From Pseudomonadota bacterium (GTDB taxonomy: Bacteria; Desulfobacterota; Desulfovibrionia; Desulfovibrionales; Desulfomicrobiaceae): DNA of 64,000 nt. Shown here piece after piece: positions 25,892 to 38,575 of the stretch. The notes under the pieces are model-generated. The model had not been told where the DNA came from. It ran no database searches and worked only from the letters and a program-made list of their open reading frames with translations. The position numbers were made by a program, and so were the translations under genes. Each line of letters begins with the position of its first letter. Position 1 is the stretch's first letter. The stretch covers positions 62,001-126,000 of the forward strand of contig JAEWKZ010000124.1 in the NCBI GenBank assembly GCA_023393525.1, given 5' to 3'.

Positions 25892-27265
25892 CTAATTATC
25901 TTCATCTTTTTCCCCTGACTTGGTCAAGCGGTAGCGGAACTGCCGAAAATTGAGCCCGACCATCTCCGCCGCCCGTCCCTTGTGTCCGCCGCAGCGTCGC
26001 AAGGCCTCGGCGATGACCTTGTGTTCATGCACCGCCAGGTATTCGTCCAGGGTCATCTGGCCGGACAGCACCTTCTGAATCCCGCCATCCTGTTCGGAGG
26101 AGGATATCTTTTCGTAGATGACCAGGGAGTCGGCGGTGACGGTATCTCCGGGCTCAAGGGCCACGGCCCGTTCCACGATGTTTTCCAGCTCGCGCACGTT
26201 GCCGGGATAGCCGTAGGCAAGAAGCTTTCTGCGCGCCTCGGTGGTGAAGCCCCGCAGCTGGCGCTTCTGGGCCCGGCAGGCCTTCTCCAGAAAATGTTCG
26301 GCCAGGGCCAGGGCATCCTCGCCGCGCTCCCGAAGCGGAGGCAGGTGCACCTTGACCCCGCTCAGGCGGTAATAGAGATCCTCCCGAAAGTCCCCGTCGG
26401 CCACGCTCTGCTCGACGTTGCGATTGGTCGCCGCGATGATGCGCACGTCCGAGCGCAGCTCCTCCGTGCCGCCAAGGGGAATGAAACAGCGCTCCTGCAC
26501 GTAGCGCAACAGCTTGACCTGCGTGGAAGCGGCCAGTTCGCCGACCTCGTCCAGGAAAAGAGTCCCGCCCTCGGCCATTTCCAAAAGGCCCTTCTTGGCC
26601 CGGTCCGCGCTGGTGAAAGCACCTTTGCGAAAACCGAACAGCTCGCTTTCGACCAGATTTTCGGGCAGCCCCCCGCAGTTGATGGCCAGGAAGGGATGCT
26701 TCGCGCGCTGGCTCTGACTGTGGATGCAGCGGGCGAAAAGCTCCTTGCCCGTCCCGGACTCGCCGGTCACGAGCACGCTGATATTTGTCGGAGCGATGCG
26801 CCGCACCAGGTCGAAGACGGCCTGCATCTGCGGACTCCCGCCGATGATCTCGCCGTACTGCTTGCTGATCTGCCCCTTGAGCCAGTCGTTCTCCTCCTTG
26901 AGGCGGGCCGTTTCGAGGGTGCGCTCCACGGTGTAGAGCAGGTCGTCGAGTTCGAAGGGCTTGGAGATGTAATCCTTGGCGCCGTGCTTCATGGCCGTGA
27001 TGGCGCTCTTGGCGTCGGCGTAGGCCGTGACCATGAGCACCGGCACGTCGGTCCAGGTCTCGCGGATGCGGATCAAGAGGTCGATGCCGCTCTCCCGGCC
27101 CAGACGCAGATCCAGAAGGATGAGCGCGATGGACTGCTGTTGCAGCACGGCCAGGGCGGAGGCCGAGTCAGGGGCGGTCCAGACCGCGTGCCCCTTCTTG
27201 AGCAGGGCGATCTCCAGCACCTCGCGCAGGCTCAGATCGTCATCGACGATGAGTATGTTGGCCAT
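25892..27265 (-). CDS. Sigma-54-dependent response regulator (NtrC/PilR class)
   Basis: 457 residues with three domains. The receiver (1-120) has acidic residues DDD 8-10, phospho-acceptor Asp 52 (LLDLRLG) and Lys 102 (SKPF). The AAA+ domain has Walker A GESGTGKE (168-175), the sigma-54 contact loop GAFTSA (215-220) and Walker B-type LFLDEVGEL. A Fis-type helix-turn-helix lies at about 420-450 (RRCGGHKGRAAEMVGLNFRQFRYRL). Sequence flavour and length fit PilR. No kinase adjoins; a PilS-like kinase is encoded about 33 kb away (60028-61677). It starts 42 bases after pyrC on the same strand, so it may ride in the pyrBC transcript. Confidence 0.9.
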   Translation of the reverse strand: MANILIVDDDLSLREVLEIALLKKGHAVWTAPDSASALAVLQQQSIALILLDLRLGRESGIDLLIRIRETWTDVPVLMVTAYADAKSAITAMKHGAKDYISKPFELDDLLYTVERTLETARLKEENDWLKGQISKQYGEIIGGSPQMQAVFDLVRRIAPTNISVLVTGESGTGKELFARCIHSQSQRAKHPFLAINCGGLPENLVESELFGFRKGAFTSADRAKKGLLEMAEGGTLFLDEVGELAASTQVKLLRYVQERCFIPLGGTEELRSDVRIIAATNRNVEQSVADGDFREDLYYRLSGVKVHLPPLRERGEDALALAEHFLEKACRAQKRQLRGFTTEARRKLLAYGYPGNVRELENIVERAVALEPGDTVTADSLVIYEKISSSEQDGGIQKVLSGQMTLDEYLAVHEHKVIAEALRRCGGHKGRAAEMVGLNFRQFRYRLTKSGEKDEDN

Positions 27266-27307
27266 GTCCTCCTCCTATGCCGGCGTGATCCGGTTCGCGT
27301 CCGCCCT

Positions 27308-28612
27308 TCAAGGCTGTTTCGGAGCGAGATTCTCCAGCCGGGAAAAAACGGCCCGTCCCCCCAGAAAATGGGCCATGACCCGTCCCGGCACTTCCTTGTC
27401 CAGGCAGGGCGTGTTCTTGCCCTTGGACAGGAGAGCCCCGGCCGTGGCCACCCAGGCCAGATCGGGGTCGAAAAGCACGAAGTCCGCCGGGTCGCCGGGC
27501 CGCAGGCGGTTGGCGGGCAGGCCGAAGATGTCGGCCGTGTTCCAGCACCACAGCCGGCTAATGTCGGCAAAATCGAGTTCCCCGCTGCGCACCAGCTCGT
27601 AGGTCAGGGACAGGGCCGTATCGAGCCCGGAGATGCCGTTGGGCGCGTCGGCGAAGGTCACTTCCTTCTCGTGGGCGGCGTGGGGGGCGTGATCCGTGAC
27701 CAGGATGTCGATGACTCCCGCGCGCACGGCCTGGCGCAGGGCCAGCACGTCGTCGCGGGTGCGCAGGGGGGGATTGACCCGCACACTGGTGTCGTAACCC
27801 TCCACCCGGGATTCGTCCCAGAGCAGGTAGTGCGGGCAGGTCTCCGCCGTGACCCGGATCCCGCGCTCCTTGGCGGAGGCGATGAGCTCCACGGACTGCC
27901 GGCAGCTGATGTGGGCCAGGTGGACGGGAAGGTCCAGATAGGAGGCCAGGAGGATGTCGCGGGCGACCTGCATGGCCTCGGACGCCGTCGGGATGCCCTT
28001 GAGGCCCAGACGGCTCGACACCTCGCCCTCGTTCATGACTCCGCCCTTGCCCAGCCACGGGTCCTCGCAGTGGTCGATGACCTTCAGGCCGAAATCCGCC
28101 GCGTACTCAATGGCCCTTCGGAAAAGCTCCGTATTCTCCACGGGCAGCCCGTCGTTGGACAGGGCCACGCACCCGGCCCGGGCCAGCTCCCCAGCCGGGG
28201 CCAGCTCCTTGCCCGAAAGGCCCACGGTCAGGGCGCCCACCGGACGCACCCAGGGCCCATGCGGAAAGGCCAGCGCCGCCTTTTGCAGCATGAAGCGCGT
28301 CACCGAGGCAGTGTCGTTGACGGGACACGTGTTGGCCATGGCCATGACCTGGCCGAAACCGCCCCCGGCAGCGGCGGACAGGCCGGAAGCGATGTCCTCC
28401 TTGTATTCCTGGCCGGGCTCGCGCAGATGCACGTGGGCGTCGATGAGGCTCGGCAAGAGGGCCAGCCCTCCCGCATCGACAACCTGCGCACCGACGGGAG
28501 CGGCGACAGTTCCGGCCTCGGCCAGCTCCAGAACGCGGCCTTGGCCCACGAGCAGGTCGCGGCTGCGCTCCTCCCAGGAAACATTGCGAATCAGACAATC
28601 TATTTGTGCCAT
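27308..28612 (-). CDS. pyrC: Dihydroorotase, class I
   Basis: 434 residues; third step of pyrimidine synthesis, cyclising carbamoyl-aspartate. Metal-binding signature DAHVHLREPG (about residues 59-68), later His ligands in HCEDP and HLAHISC, and the catalytic Asp in DILVTDHAPHA. Length fits the long class I (PyrC/AllB-like) type that often forms a complex with aspartate carbamoyltransferase, which is encoded 22 bases upstream. Part of the pyrBC operon; in some bacteria such a pair includes an inactive PyrC, but here the metal ligands are present. Confidence 0.95.
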   Translation of the reverse strand: MAQIDCLIRNVSWEERSRDLLVGQGRVLELAEAGTVAAPVGAQVVDAGGLALLPSLIDAHVHLREPGQEYKEDIASGLSAAAGGGFGQVMAMANTCPVNDTASVTRFMLQKAALAFPHGPWVRPVGALTVGLSGKELAPAGELARAGCVALSNDGLPVENTELFRRAIEYAADFGLKVIDHCEDPWLGKGGVMNEGEVSSRLGLKGIPTASEAMQVARDILLASYLDLPVHLAHISCRQSVELIASAKERGIRVTAETCPHYLLWDESRVEGYDTSVRVNPPLRTRDDVLALRQAVRAGVIDILVTDHAPHAAHEKEVTFADAPNGISGLDTALSLTYELVRSGELDFADISRLWCWNTADIFGLPANRLRPGDPADFVLFDPDLAWVATAGALLSKGKNTPCLDKEVPGRVMAHFLGGRAVFSRLENLAPKQP

Positions 28613-28634
28613 GATACCACCATGTTGAAAGTTC

Positions 28635-29567
28635 TCATGCCGAAACCCTGGCCCTGGTCAGATACAGGTGCAACAGGGTCATGCGCACGGCCACGCCTGA
28701 CGCGACCTGGTCGAGGATCAGGCTCGCCCCGCAGTCGGCCAGCTCGGAGGCGATCTCCAGGCCCCGGTTCATGGGGCCGGGATGCATGATCCTCACGTCG
28801 GGATTGGCCTTTTCCAGATGCCTGGGCGCCAGCCCGTAGGTGCAGGCGTATTCGCGCAGATCAGGCAGAAGCCCCGCCTGCTGCCGCTCCAGTTGCAGGC
28901 GCAGGCAGATGACCGCGTCCACGCCCTCGCAGGCCTTGGCCACGTCGGAAAAAACCTCTACCGGCCAGGTCCGGACCATGGCCGGAAGCAGGGTGCGGGG
29001 CGCGCAGATCCGCACCCGGGCCCCGAGCATGGTCAGAAGCTCCACGTCGGAGCGGGCCACCCGGCTGTGGGCGATGTCGCCCAGGATGCACACCGTCTTG
29101 CCCGCGAAACTTCCCCAGACCTGATGCAGGGTGAACCCGTCCAGGAGGGCCTGGGTGGGATGGGCGTGCCAACCGTCGCCGGCGTTGATGACCGAGCAGT
29201 CCAGCCGTTCGGCCAGAAACCGCGCAGCCCCGCTGTCCCAGTGGCGGATGACGATGGCGTCGGGGTTCATGGCTTGCAGGGTCAGGGCCGTGTCTTTGAG
29301 GCTCTCGCCCTTTTGCAGCGAGCTGCCCGACTTGGCCAGGCTGAAGGTATCGGCGGAGAGGCGCTTGCCGGCCATGTCGAAAGAGGTCTTGGTACGCGTG
29401 GAGGCCTCGGCGAAAAACAGGACCACGCTCTTGCCCTTCAGGATGGGCACCTTCTTGATGGGCCGCTGGTTCACTTCCGCGAACCGGGCCGCCGTCTCGA
29501 AAACATGGGAGATCTCGTCCGTGTCGAGCTGGGATATCTCCAAAAGGTCCTTGTGCCGCCAGTTCAT
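28635..29567 (-). CDS. pyrB: Aspartate carbamoyltransferase catalytic subunit
   Basis: 310 residues; committed step of pyrimidine synthesis. Carbamoyl-phosphate loop EASTRTKTSFDMA (about residues 54-66), HPTQALLDGFT (about 132) and the C-terminal MHPGPMNRGLEI are diagnostic. The ATG at 29567 was chosen from the family N-terminus; a 76-codon extension reads through the leader and terminator. The start overlaps the stop of a 40-codon leader ORF in ATGA, and a strong intrinsic terminator lies inside that leader, so expression is probably set by attenuation. No regulatory subunit pyrI adjoins; the next gene is pyrC. Confidence 0.95.
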   Translation of the reverse strand: MNWRHKDLLEISQLDTDEISHVFETAARFAEVNQRPIKKVPILKGKSVVLFFAEASTRTKTSFDMAGKRLSADTFSLAKSGSSLQKGESLKDTALTLQAMNPDAIVIRHWDSGAARFLAERLDCSVINAGDGWHAHPTQALLDGFTLHQVWGSFAGKTVCILGDIAHSRVARSDVELLTMLGARVRICAPRTLLPAMVRTWPVEVFSDVAKACEGVDAVICLRLQLERQQAGLLPDLREYACTYGLAPRHLEKANPDVRIMHPGPMNRGLEIASELADCGASLILDQVASGVAVRMTLLHLYLTRARVSA

Positions 29568-29686
29568 AGCTCCGCCTTGCCGCCCCTGCGGGGGTTGTGA
29601 TTGCACCGTGGCCAAAAAAAAGGGACCCGGCTTTTCGCCCGTCCCTTGCTGCTTACGTACCGCACGGTTTTTCGTACACGTTTCAT
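29564..29686 (-). CDS. Candidate pyrB leader peptide (pyrL-like)
   Basis: 40 codons, starting at ATG 29686 after AAGGGGCC and ending in TGA overlapping the pyrB ATG. It is rich in Arg and Lys (MKRVRKTVRYVSSKGRAK at the start). Codons 14-25 are read through the attenuator hairpin and its T-run, giving VPFFW. In E. coli the 44-codon pyrL leader likewise spans an intrinsic terminator just before pyrB, and ribosome position couples UTP level to readthrough. Similarity here is in layout, not sequence, and the peptide itself need not be functional. Confidence 0.6.
   Translation of the reverse strand: MKRVRKTVRYVSSKGRAKSRVPFFWPRCNHNPRRGGKAEL
29614..29647 (-). terminator. Attenuator in the pyrB leader
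   Basis: On the minus strand, stem AAGGGAC/GTCCCTT (29647-29641 and 29626-29620) has an inner GC-rich extension around a GAAAA loop. The stem runs into eight consecutive T residues. It is 45 bases before the pyrB start and inside the leader ORF. Because a separate gyrA terminator exists upstream, this second one is best explained as attenuation. Confidence 0.85.
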
Positions 29687-29751
29687 GCCAAGGCCCCTTA
29701 CACGACCGCGCTCTTGACGTCCAGTGCGGCGGAGGATGCAGGCGCGCGCCT

Positions 29752-29782
29752 AAAAAAAGGCGCGCCCCAGCGGAGCGCGCCC
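29752..29782 (-). terminator. Intrinsic terminator of gyrA
   Basis: On the minus strand, stem GGCGCGC/GCGCGCC (29781-29775 and 29765-29759) is followed by seven T residues (29758-29752). It begins about 26 bases after the gyrA stop codon. Confidence 0.88.
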
Positions 29783-29807
29783 CAATCGGCGTCAACAGAC
29801 CCGAAGC

Positions 29808-32336
<2,529 letters not shown>

Positions 32337-32368
32337 CTCAATTTCTTGTAAAAGCTGTTGAACCCGAG

Positions 32369-34780
<2,412 letters not shown>

Positions 34781-34832
34781 GGGATATTCTTGTTTCAAGA
34801 AAAAGCGCAGGACTTTCGCTGTCACGAAACTC

Positions 34833-35987
34833 CTACAGCTCTTCCTCGCTGTAATAGGTGTCTTCGGTGATTTCCACGGGCATGGTGATGATCATGTAGT
34901 TGGGATCGTCCTTGCCGGTGATGCGGCAGGGCTCGGACGGGCCCACGAAGGAGAAGGTCAGGGAGTCGGACACGAAATGTCCCAGGATCTCCAGGATGAC
35001 CTTGGTCGGCAGGGCGATCTTGGACAGCTCGCCCTGGTACCGGCAGCTGATCAGCTCCGTGCCCTCGCCGATATCCTGGCCCTGGCAGTAGAGGGACAGT
35101 TCCTCGGGACCGAAATCGAAAAACGTGGCCTTGTTGGCTTCGGTGTTGAAGACGAAGATGCGGTCCAGGGCGTCGGTCAGCTCGTGCCGGTCCACCACGA
35201 GGGTGGAGGCGAAACGGTCCTTGTACTGGTTGATGAAGTTGCGGTAGTCCGCGACCACGTAGGCCTTGAGCGGCAGGCTGAAGGATTCCTTGCGGTTCTC
35301 GGTGCGCAGGAAGAGGCGCTTGTCCGAAAGACTGATCTCGATCTCGTCGTTGGTCAGCCACTTGCGGATTTCGAGCAGGTATTTCTTGGAGACCAGGAAC
35401 CCGTCCTGCCCCAGGGCCGCGCGGATGTCGGGATTGGAGAAGCGCAGCAGGCCGAACTGGTGACCGTTCAACCCGCAGATCTCCACGTCGTCGCCTTCCA
35501 CCGGCGCGAACTTGATGCAGTTCATGCTGGTCAGGTCCTCGTCGTCGGCGATGCAGAACGCGATGCGGTCGATGATCTCCTTGAAGAGATCCCCGGACCA
35601 GAGCACGGCGTTCTCCGCCGGAAACGGGTTGAAATCCTGAAACCAGGAGGACTCGTTGGCGGGAAGCTTGTACTTGCGGCGTCCCTGCTCAATGTGCAGA
35701 TGCTTGGCGGAAGGGTCGAGCTTCAGGGTGATCTCGCCGGGAGGCAGCCGGCGCATCAGTTCGCAGAACTTCTTGCCCTGCACGCCGACCAGGCCGCCGT
35801 CGCTGATCACGGCCGGGTAAACGCCCACGAATTCGATGCTCGAATCCGTGGCCAGGATGGATATGCTATCACCTTCGGCCTTGAGCCAGACCGTGCGCAG
35901 GTAGGCCGCGCCGGTCTTGGAGGGGATGATGTTGGCGGCCTTGAGCAGCCCGTCAATGACATCTTCCTTACGCACTTTCAAAAACAT
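34833..35987 (-). CDS. dnaN: DNA polymerase III beta subunit (sliding clamp)
   Basis: 384 residues. N-terminus MFLKVRKEDVIDGLLKAANIIPSK and three clamp-fold domains; the C-terminus contains VTITMPVEI-like clamp strand ending YYSEEEL. Length is near the usual 370. Recognised by family-type stretches FVGVYPAVISDGG, LRRLPPGEITLKL and ALDRIFVFNTEANKATFF. The ATG at 35987 has AAAGGAG six bases upstream; a nine-codon extension was rejected. It starts 19 bases after dnaA. The clamp tethers replicative polymerase and is the target of many repair proteins. Confidence 0.93.
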   Translation of the reverse strand: MFLKVRKEDVIDGLLKAANIIPSKTGAAYLRTVWLKAEGDSISILATDSSIEFVGVYPAVISDGGLVGVQGKKFCELMRRLPPGEITLKLDPSAKHLHIEQGRRKYKLPANESSWFQDFNPFPAENAVLWSGDLFKEIIDRIAFCIADDEDLTSMNCIKFAPVEGDDVEICGLNGHQFGLLRFSNPDIRAALGQDGFLVSKKYLLEIRKWLTNDEIEISLSDKRLFLRTENRKESFSLPLKAYVVADYRNFINQYKDRFASTLVVDRHELTDALDRIFVFNTEANKATFFDFGPEELSLYCQGQDIGEGTELISCRYQGELSKIALPTKVILEILGHFVSDSLTFSFVGPSEPCRITGKDDPNYMIITMPVEITEDTYYSEEEL

Positions 35988-36006
35988 CGCCGACTCCTTT
36001 TCCCGA

Positions 36007-37287
36007 CTAGGCAAGGGTTGTTTCGTTCATGGCCAGGCACTTGTCGCTCAGCTCATGTAACATGTTTTTTATGCTTTTATCATCTCTTTGCAATTGTTCG
36101 ACTTTTCGACAGCTGTAGAGGGCCGTGGAATGGTCTCTTCCGCCAAAGGCCCGGCCAAGCTCCGGGAAGGACAGCCCGAGGTGCCTGCGGCACAGGTACA
36201 TGGCCACCTGGCGGGCGAAAACAAGGTCGTGCCGGCGGCTGGCGGACAGGATATCTTCCGGGCTCAGCTTGAACTCGGCGCAGACCGCGTCCAGGATCTG
36301 CTCGACACTCAGGCTGGTCACGGCGCGATCGTCCAGATAATTGAGAATGTTGTCAAACTCCTCGTCCGAAATCTGCTCATGGACCAGTTCGCGGTAGGCC
36401 CACAGCTTCAAGAGGCACCCTTCCAGGTTGCGCAGGTCGGAGAAGCGCTGGGCCAGAAGCAAAATCCTGTCCCGGGAAAGGTCCAGACGACGTTCCCGGC
36501 AGCGCGACAGGGCGTACTGGGTGCGGATGTCCAGATCCGGGGCCTTGAGCATGACGCTTAAGCCCCATTCCAGGCGCGACTTGAGCTTGGGCGCCAGGAA
36601 CGTGTATCCGCCGACCTTGCCCGCGCAGGCGAAGACCATCTGCTTGCGTTGCAGATGGAAGTGGTCGAAGAGCGCCAGGAGTTCGCCCTGCAGGTAGCGG
36701 TAGCGCGCTATCTCCTGCAGGTCGTCGACCGCCAGGAACTGCGTGGACATCAGAAATTTGCGTGCGTCGGACCTGGAGGAATACAGCTCGTGCAGGTCCT
36801 CGATGCCGCCCAGATAGATTCCGTCCCCGGCCGACTCGCTTCTTGCGTTGGCGATGGCCCGCAACAGAAAGGACTTGCCCGACCCGCTTTCCCCGCAGAG
36901 CACGAACGGATTGTACGGGGCCTCCCGGCTCTGGGCCACTTCCTGGGCCGAGGCCAGAGGGAAGTAGTTCTTGTTGTTGACCAGAAAATTATCGAAAATG
37001 AATTCGGAGCCAAAGGGCAAGTCCTGCCCGACCGGGCGGGATTCCCGCATGGTGCGGGTACGGTTTTTGTCGCGGCACTGATAGACAATGCTCAAGCCCG
37101 ACCCGGCCAAGGCCTGTTCGAATCGCTTTCTGGCGTGGCCATCGAACCAGTCCGCGAAATACCTGTGCGGAAAACGCACCGTGAGCACGGAACCGTCGAC
37201 GCTGAGCCCCAGGGACGAGCGCCATTTTTCCAGCTCCGCAGGGGGGAATTCCCTGGCCAGGGCCTCATCGACCGACGCGGGCGTCAC
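36007..37287 (-). CDS. dnaA: Chromosomal replication initiator protein DnaA
   Basis: 426 residues. Domain I (about 1-80), short linker, AAA+ domain with Walker A GESGSGKSFLL (about 138-148), Walker B FLAVDDLQE (about 194), sensor region RFSDLRNLEGCLLKLW, and domain IV with the DnaA signature AFGGRDHSTALYSC (about 385-398). Shorter than E. coli DnaA (467), mainly through a brief domain II. The start is GTG at 37287, with GGAGG four bases upstream. It heads the dnaA-dnaN-gyrB-gyrA series. I found no convincing DnaA-box cluster in the 112 bases upstream. Confidence 0.95.
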   Translation of the reverse strand: MTPASVDEALAREFPPAELEKWRSSLGLSVDGSVLTVRFPHRYFADWFDGHARKRFEQALAGSGLSIVYQCRDKNRTRTMRESRPVGQDLPFGSEFIFDNFLVNNKNYFPLASAQEVAQSREAPYNPFVLCGESGSGKSFLLRAIANARSESAGDGIYLGGIEDLHELYSSRSDARKFLMSTQFLAVDDLQEIARYRYLQGELLALFDHFHLQRKQMVFACAGKVGGYTFLAPKLKSRLEWGLSVMLKAPDLDIRTQYALSRCRERRLDLSRDRILLLAQRFSDLRNLEGCLLKLWAYRELVHEQISDEEFDNILNYLDDRAVTSLSVEQILDAVCAEFKLSPEDILSASRRHDLVFARQVAMYLCRRHLGLSFPELGRAFGGRDHSTALYSCRKVEQLQRDDKSIKNMLHELSDKCLAMNETTLA

Positions 37288-37399
37288 CGGGCCTCCGCAT
37301 GCGCCGCAGCCCGCAGCCGGTTTACTCCGGCGTACAAATCAGACATAGTCGTCCCTTGCGGACCGGTTACGGCCCGATATCATATTTTGGAGGACATGC
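37288..37399. promoter_or_regulatory. Divergent region dnaA / DUF39 gene
   Basis: 112 bases that must hold the dnaA and DUF39-gene promoters. No TTATNCACA-type DnaA box is visible on either strand, and there is no extended AT-rich unwinding element. The only AT-rich patch is ATATCATATTTT at 37377-37388. If oriC is near dnaA, it is not evident here. Confidence 0.4.
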
Positions 37400-38572
37400 A
37401 TGAGCGCACCATTTGAAGTCCACAGAACCATAGCCGAAATCAACGAGAAAATCCGACAGGGAAAAGCGGTCGTCCTCAACGCCAGCGAAATGACCAGCTT
37501 AGTTCGCAAGGAAGGCAAGGTCAAGGCCGCCAGGCAAGTCGATGTCGTCACCACCGGCACATTCTCGCCCATGTGCTCCTCCGGCCTGCTCTTCAACATC
37601 GGCCAGCAGCCCCCCACCATCAAGACCTCCAAGGTCTGGCTGAACGGCGTGCCCTGCTATGCGGGCCTGGCCGCCGTGGACTCCTACCTAGGCGCCACCG
37701 AACCGACGGAAGAGGATCCTCTGAACAAGGTCTACCCCGGCCAGTTCAAATACGGCGGCGGGCATGTCATCGAGGATCTGGTCAAGGGCAAACGCGTGCA
37801 TCTCAAGGCCGAGGCCTACGGCACGGACTGCTACCCGCGCAAGGCCATCGAGAAAAAGGTTTCCCTAAACGAGCTGCGCAACGCCATCCTGTTCAACCCG
37901 CGCAACTGCTATCAGAACTACAACTGCGCCATCAATCGCACGGACAAGCTCAAGTACACCTACATGGGACCGCTCAAGTCGGGCATCGGCAACGCCAACT
38001 ATGCCACGGCCGGCGAGCTGAGCCCACTACTGAACGATCCGTATTTTAAAACCATCGGCCTGGGTACCCGCATCTTCCTGGGCGGCGGCGTGGGCTACGT
38101 CATCGGGGAAGGCACCCAGCATGTGCCCGATCCCAAACGCAACGAACGCGGCGTGCCCATGACTCCCTCGGGCACGCTGATGGTCAAGGGCGACCTGAAG
38201 GGCATGAACGCCCGCTATCTGCGCGGGGTGAGCATTGTGGGCTACGGCTGCTCCCTGGCCGTGGGCCTGGGCATTCCCATTCCCATTTTAAACGAGGAGA
38301 TGGCCTGGTTCACCGGCGTGTCCGACGAGGACATCCAGGTGCCCGTGGTCGATTACGGCGAAGACTACCCCAACGGCTACCCCTCCAAATACGGGCACGT
38401 CAGCTTCGCCGAACTCAAAAAGGGCGTCATCACCGTGGAAGGCAAGGAGGTGCCCACCACCCCCCTGACCAGCTACACGCTGTCCTTGGAAGTCGCAGAG
38501 GAACTCAAGCGCTGGATACAGGAAGGCCGATTCCTCTTGACCGAGGCCCAGGAACCCATTCCCGCGAGGTAA
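37400..38572 (+). CDS. DUF39 homocysteine biosynthesis protein (putative aspartate-semialdehyde sulfurtransferase)
   Basis: 390 residues, DUF39/COG1900. Family-type stretches are VVTTGTFSPMCSSGLLFNIG, GGGHVIEDLVKGKRVHL, YGTDCYPRK, NPRNCYQNYNCAINRT and GTRIFLGGGVGYVIGEGTQH. Conserved Cys residues (in SPMCSSG, GTDCYP, RNCYQNYNC) suit a persulfide mechanism. In methanogens and sulfate reducers COG1900 proteins with a ferredoxin partner have been linked to making homocysteine directly from aspartate semialdehyde and sulfide, bypassing O-acyl-homoserine. TTGGAGG lies six bases before the ATG. The next gene (DUF362 ferredoxin) starts three bases after the stop, fitting a functional pair. Confidence 0.88.
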   Translation: MSAPFEVHRTIAEINEKIRQGKAVVLNASEMTSLVRKEGKVKAARQVDVVTTGTFSPMCSSGLLFNIGQQPPTIKTSKVWLNGVPCYAGLAAVDSYLGATEPTEEDPLNKVYPGQFKYGGGHVIEDLVKGKRVHLKAEAYGTDCYPRKAIEKKVSLNELRNAILFNPRNCYQNYNCAINRTDKLKYTYMGPLKSGIGNANYATAGELSPLLNDPYFKTIGLGTRIFLGGGVGYVIGEGTQHVPDPKRNERGVPMTPSGTLMVKGDLKGMNARYLRGVSIVGYGCSLAVGLGIPIPILNEEMAWFTGVSDEDIQVPVVDYGEDYPNGYPSKYGHVSFAELKKGVITVEGKEVPTTPLTSYTLSLEVAEELKRWIQEGRFLLTEAQEPIPAR

Positions 38573-38575
38573 GTC

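Noticed and set aside
25982..28789. 935-codon plus-strand open frame opposite the NtrC-like gene and pyrC
   Set aside because: Shadow of two clear genes on the minus strand; no ribosome site or family resemblance.
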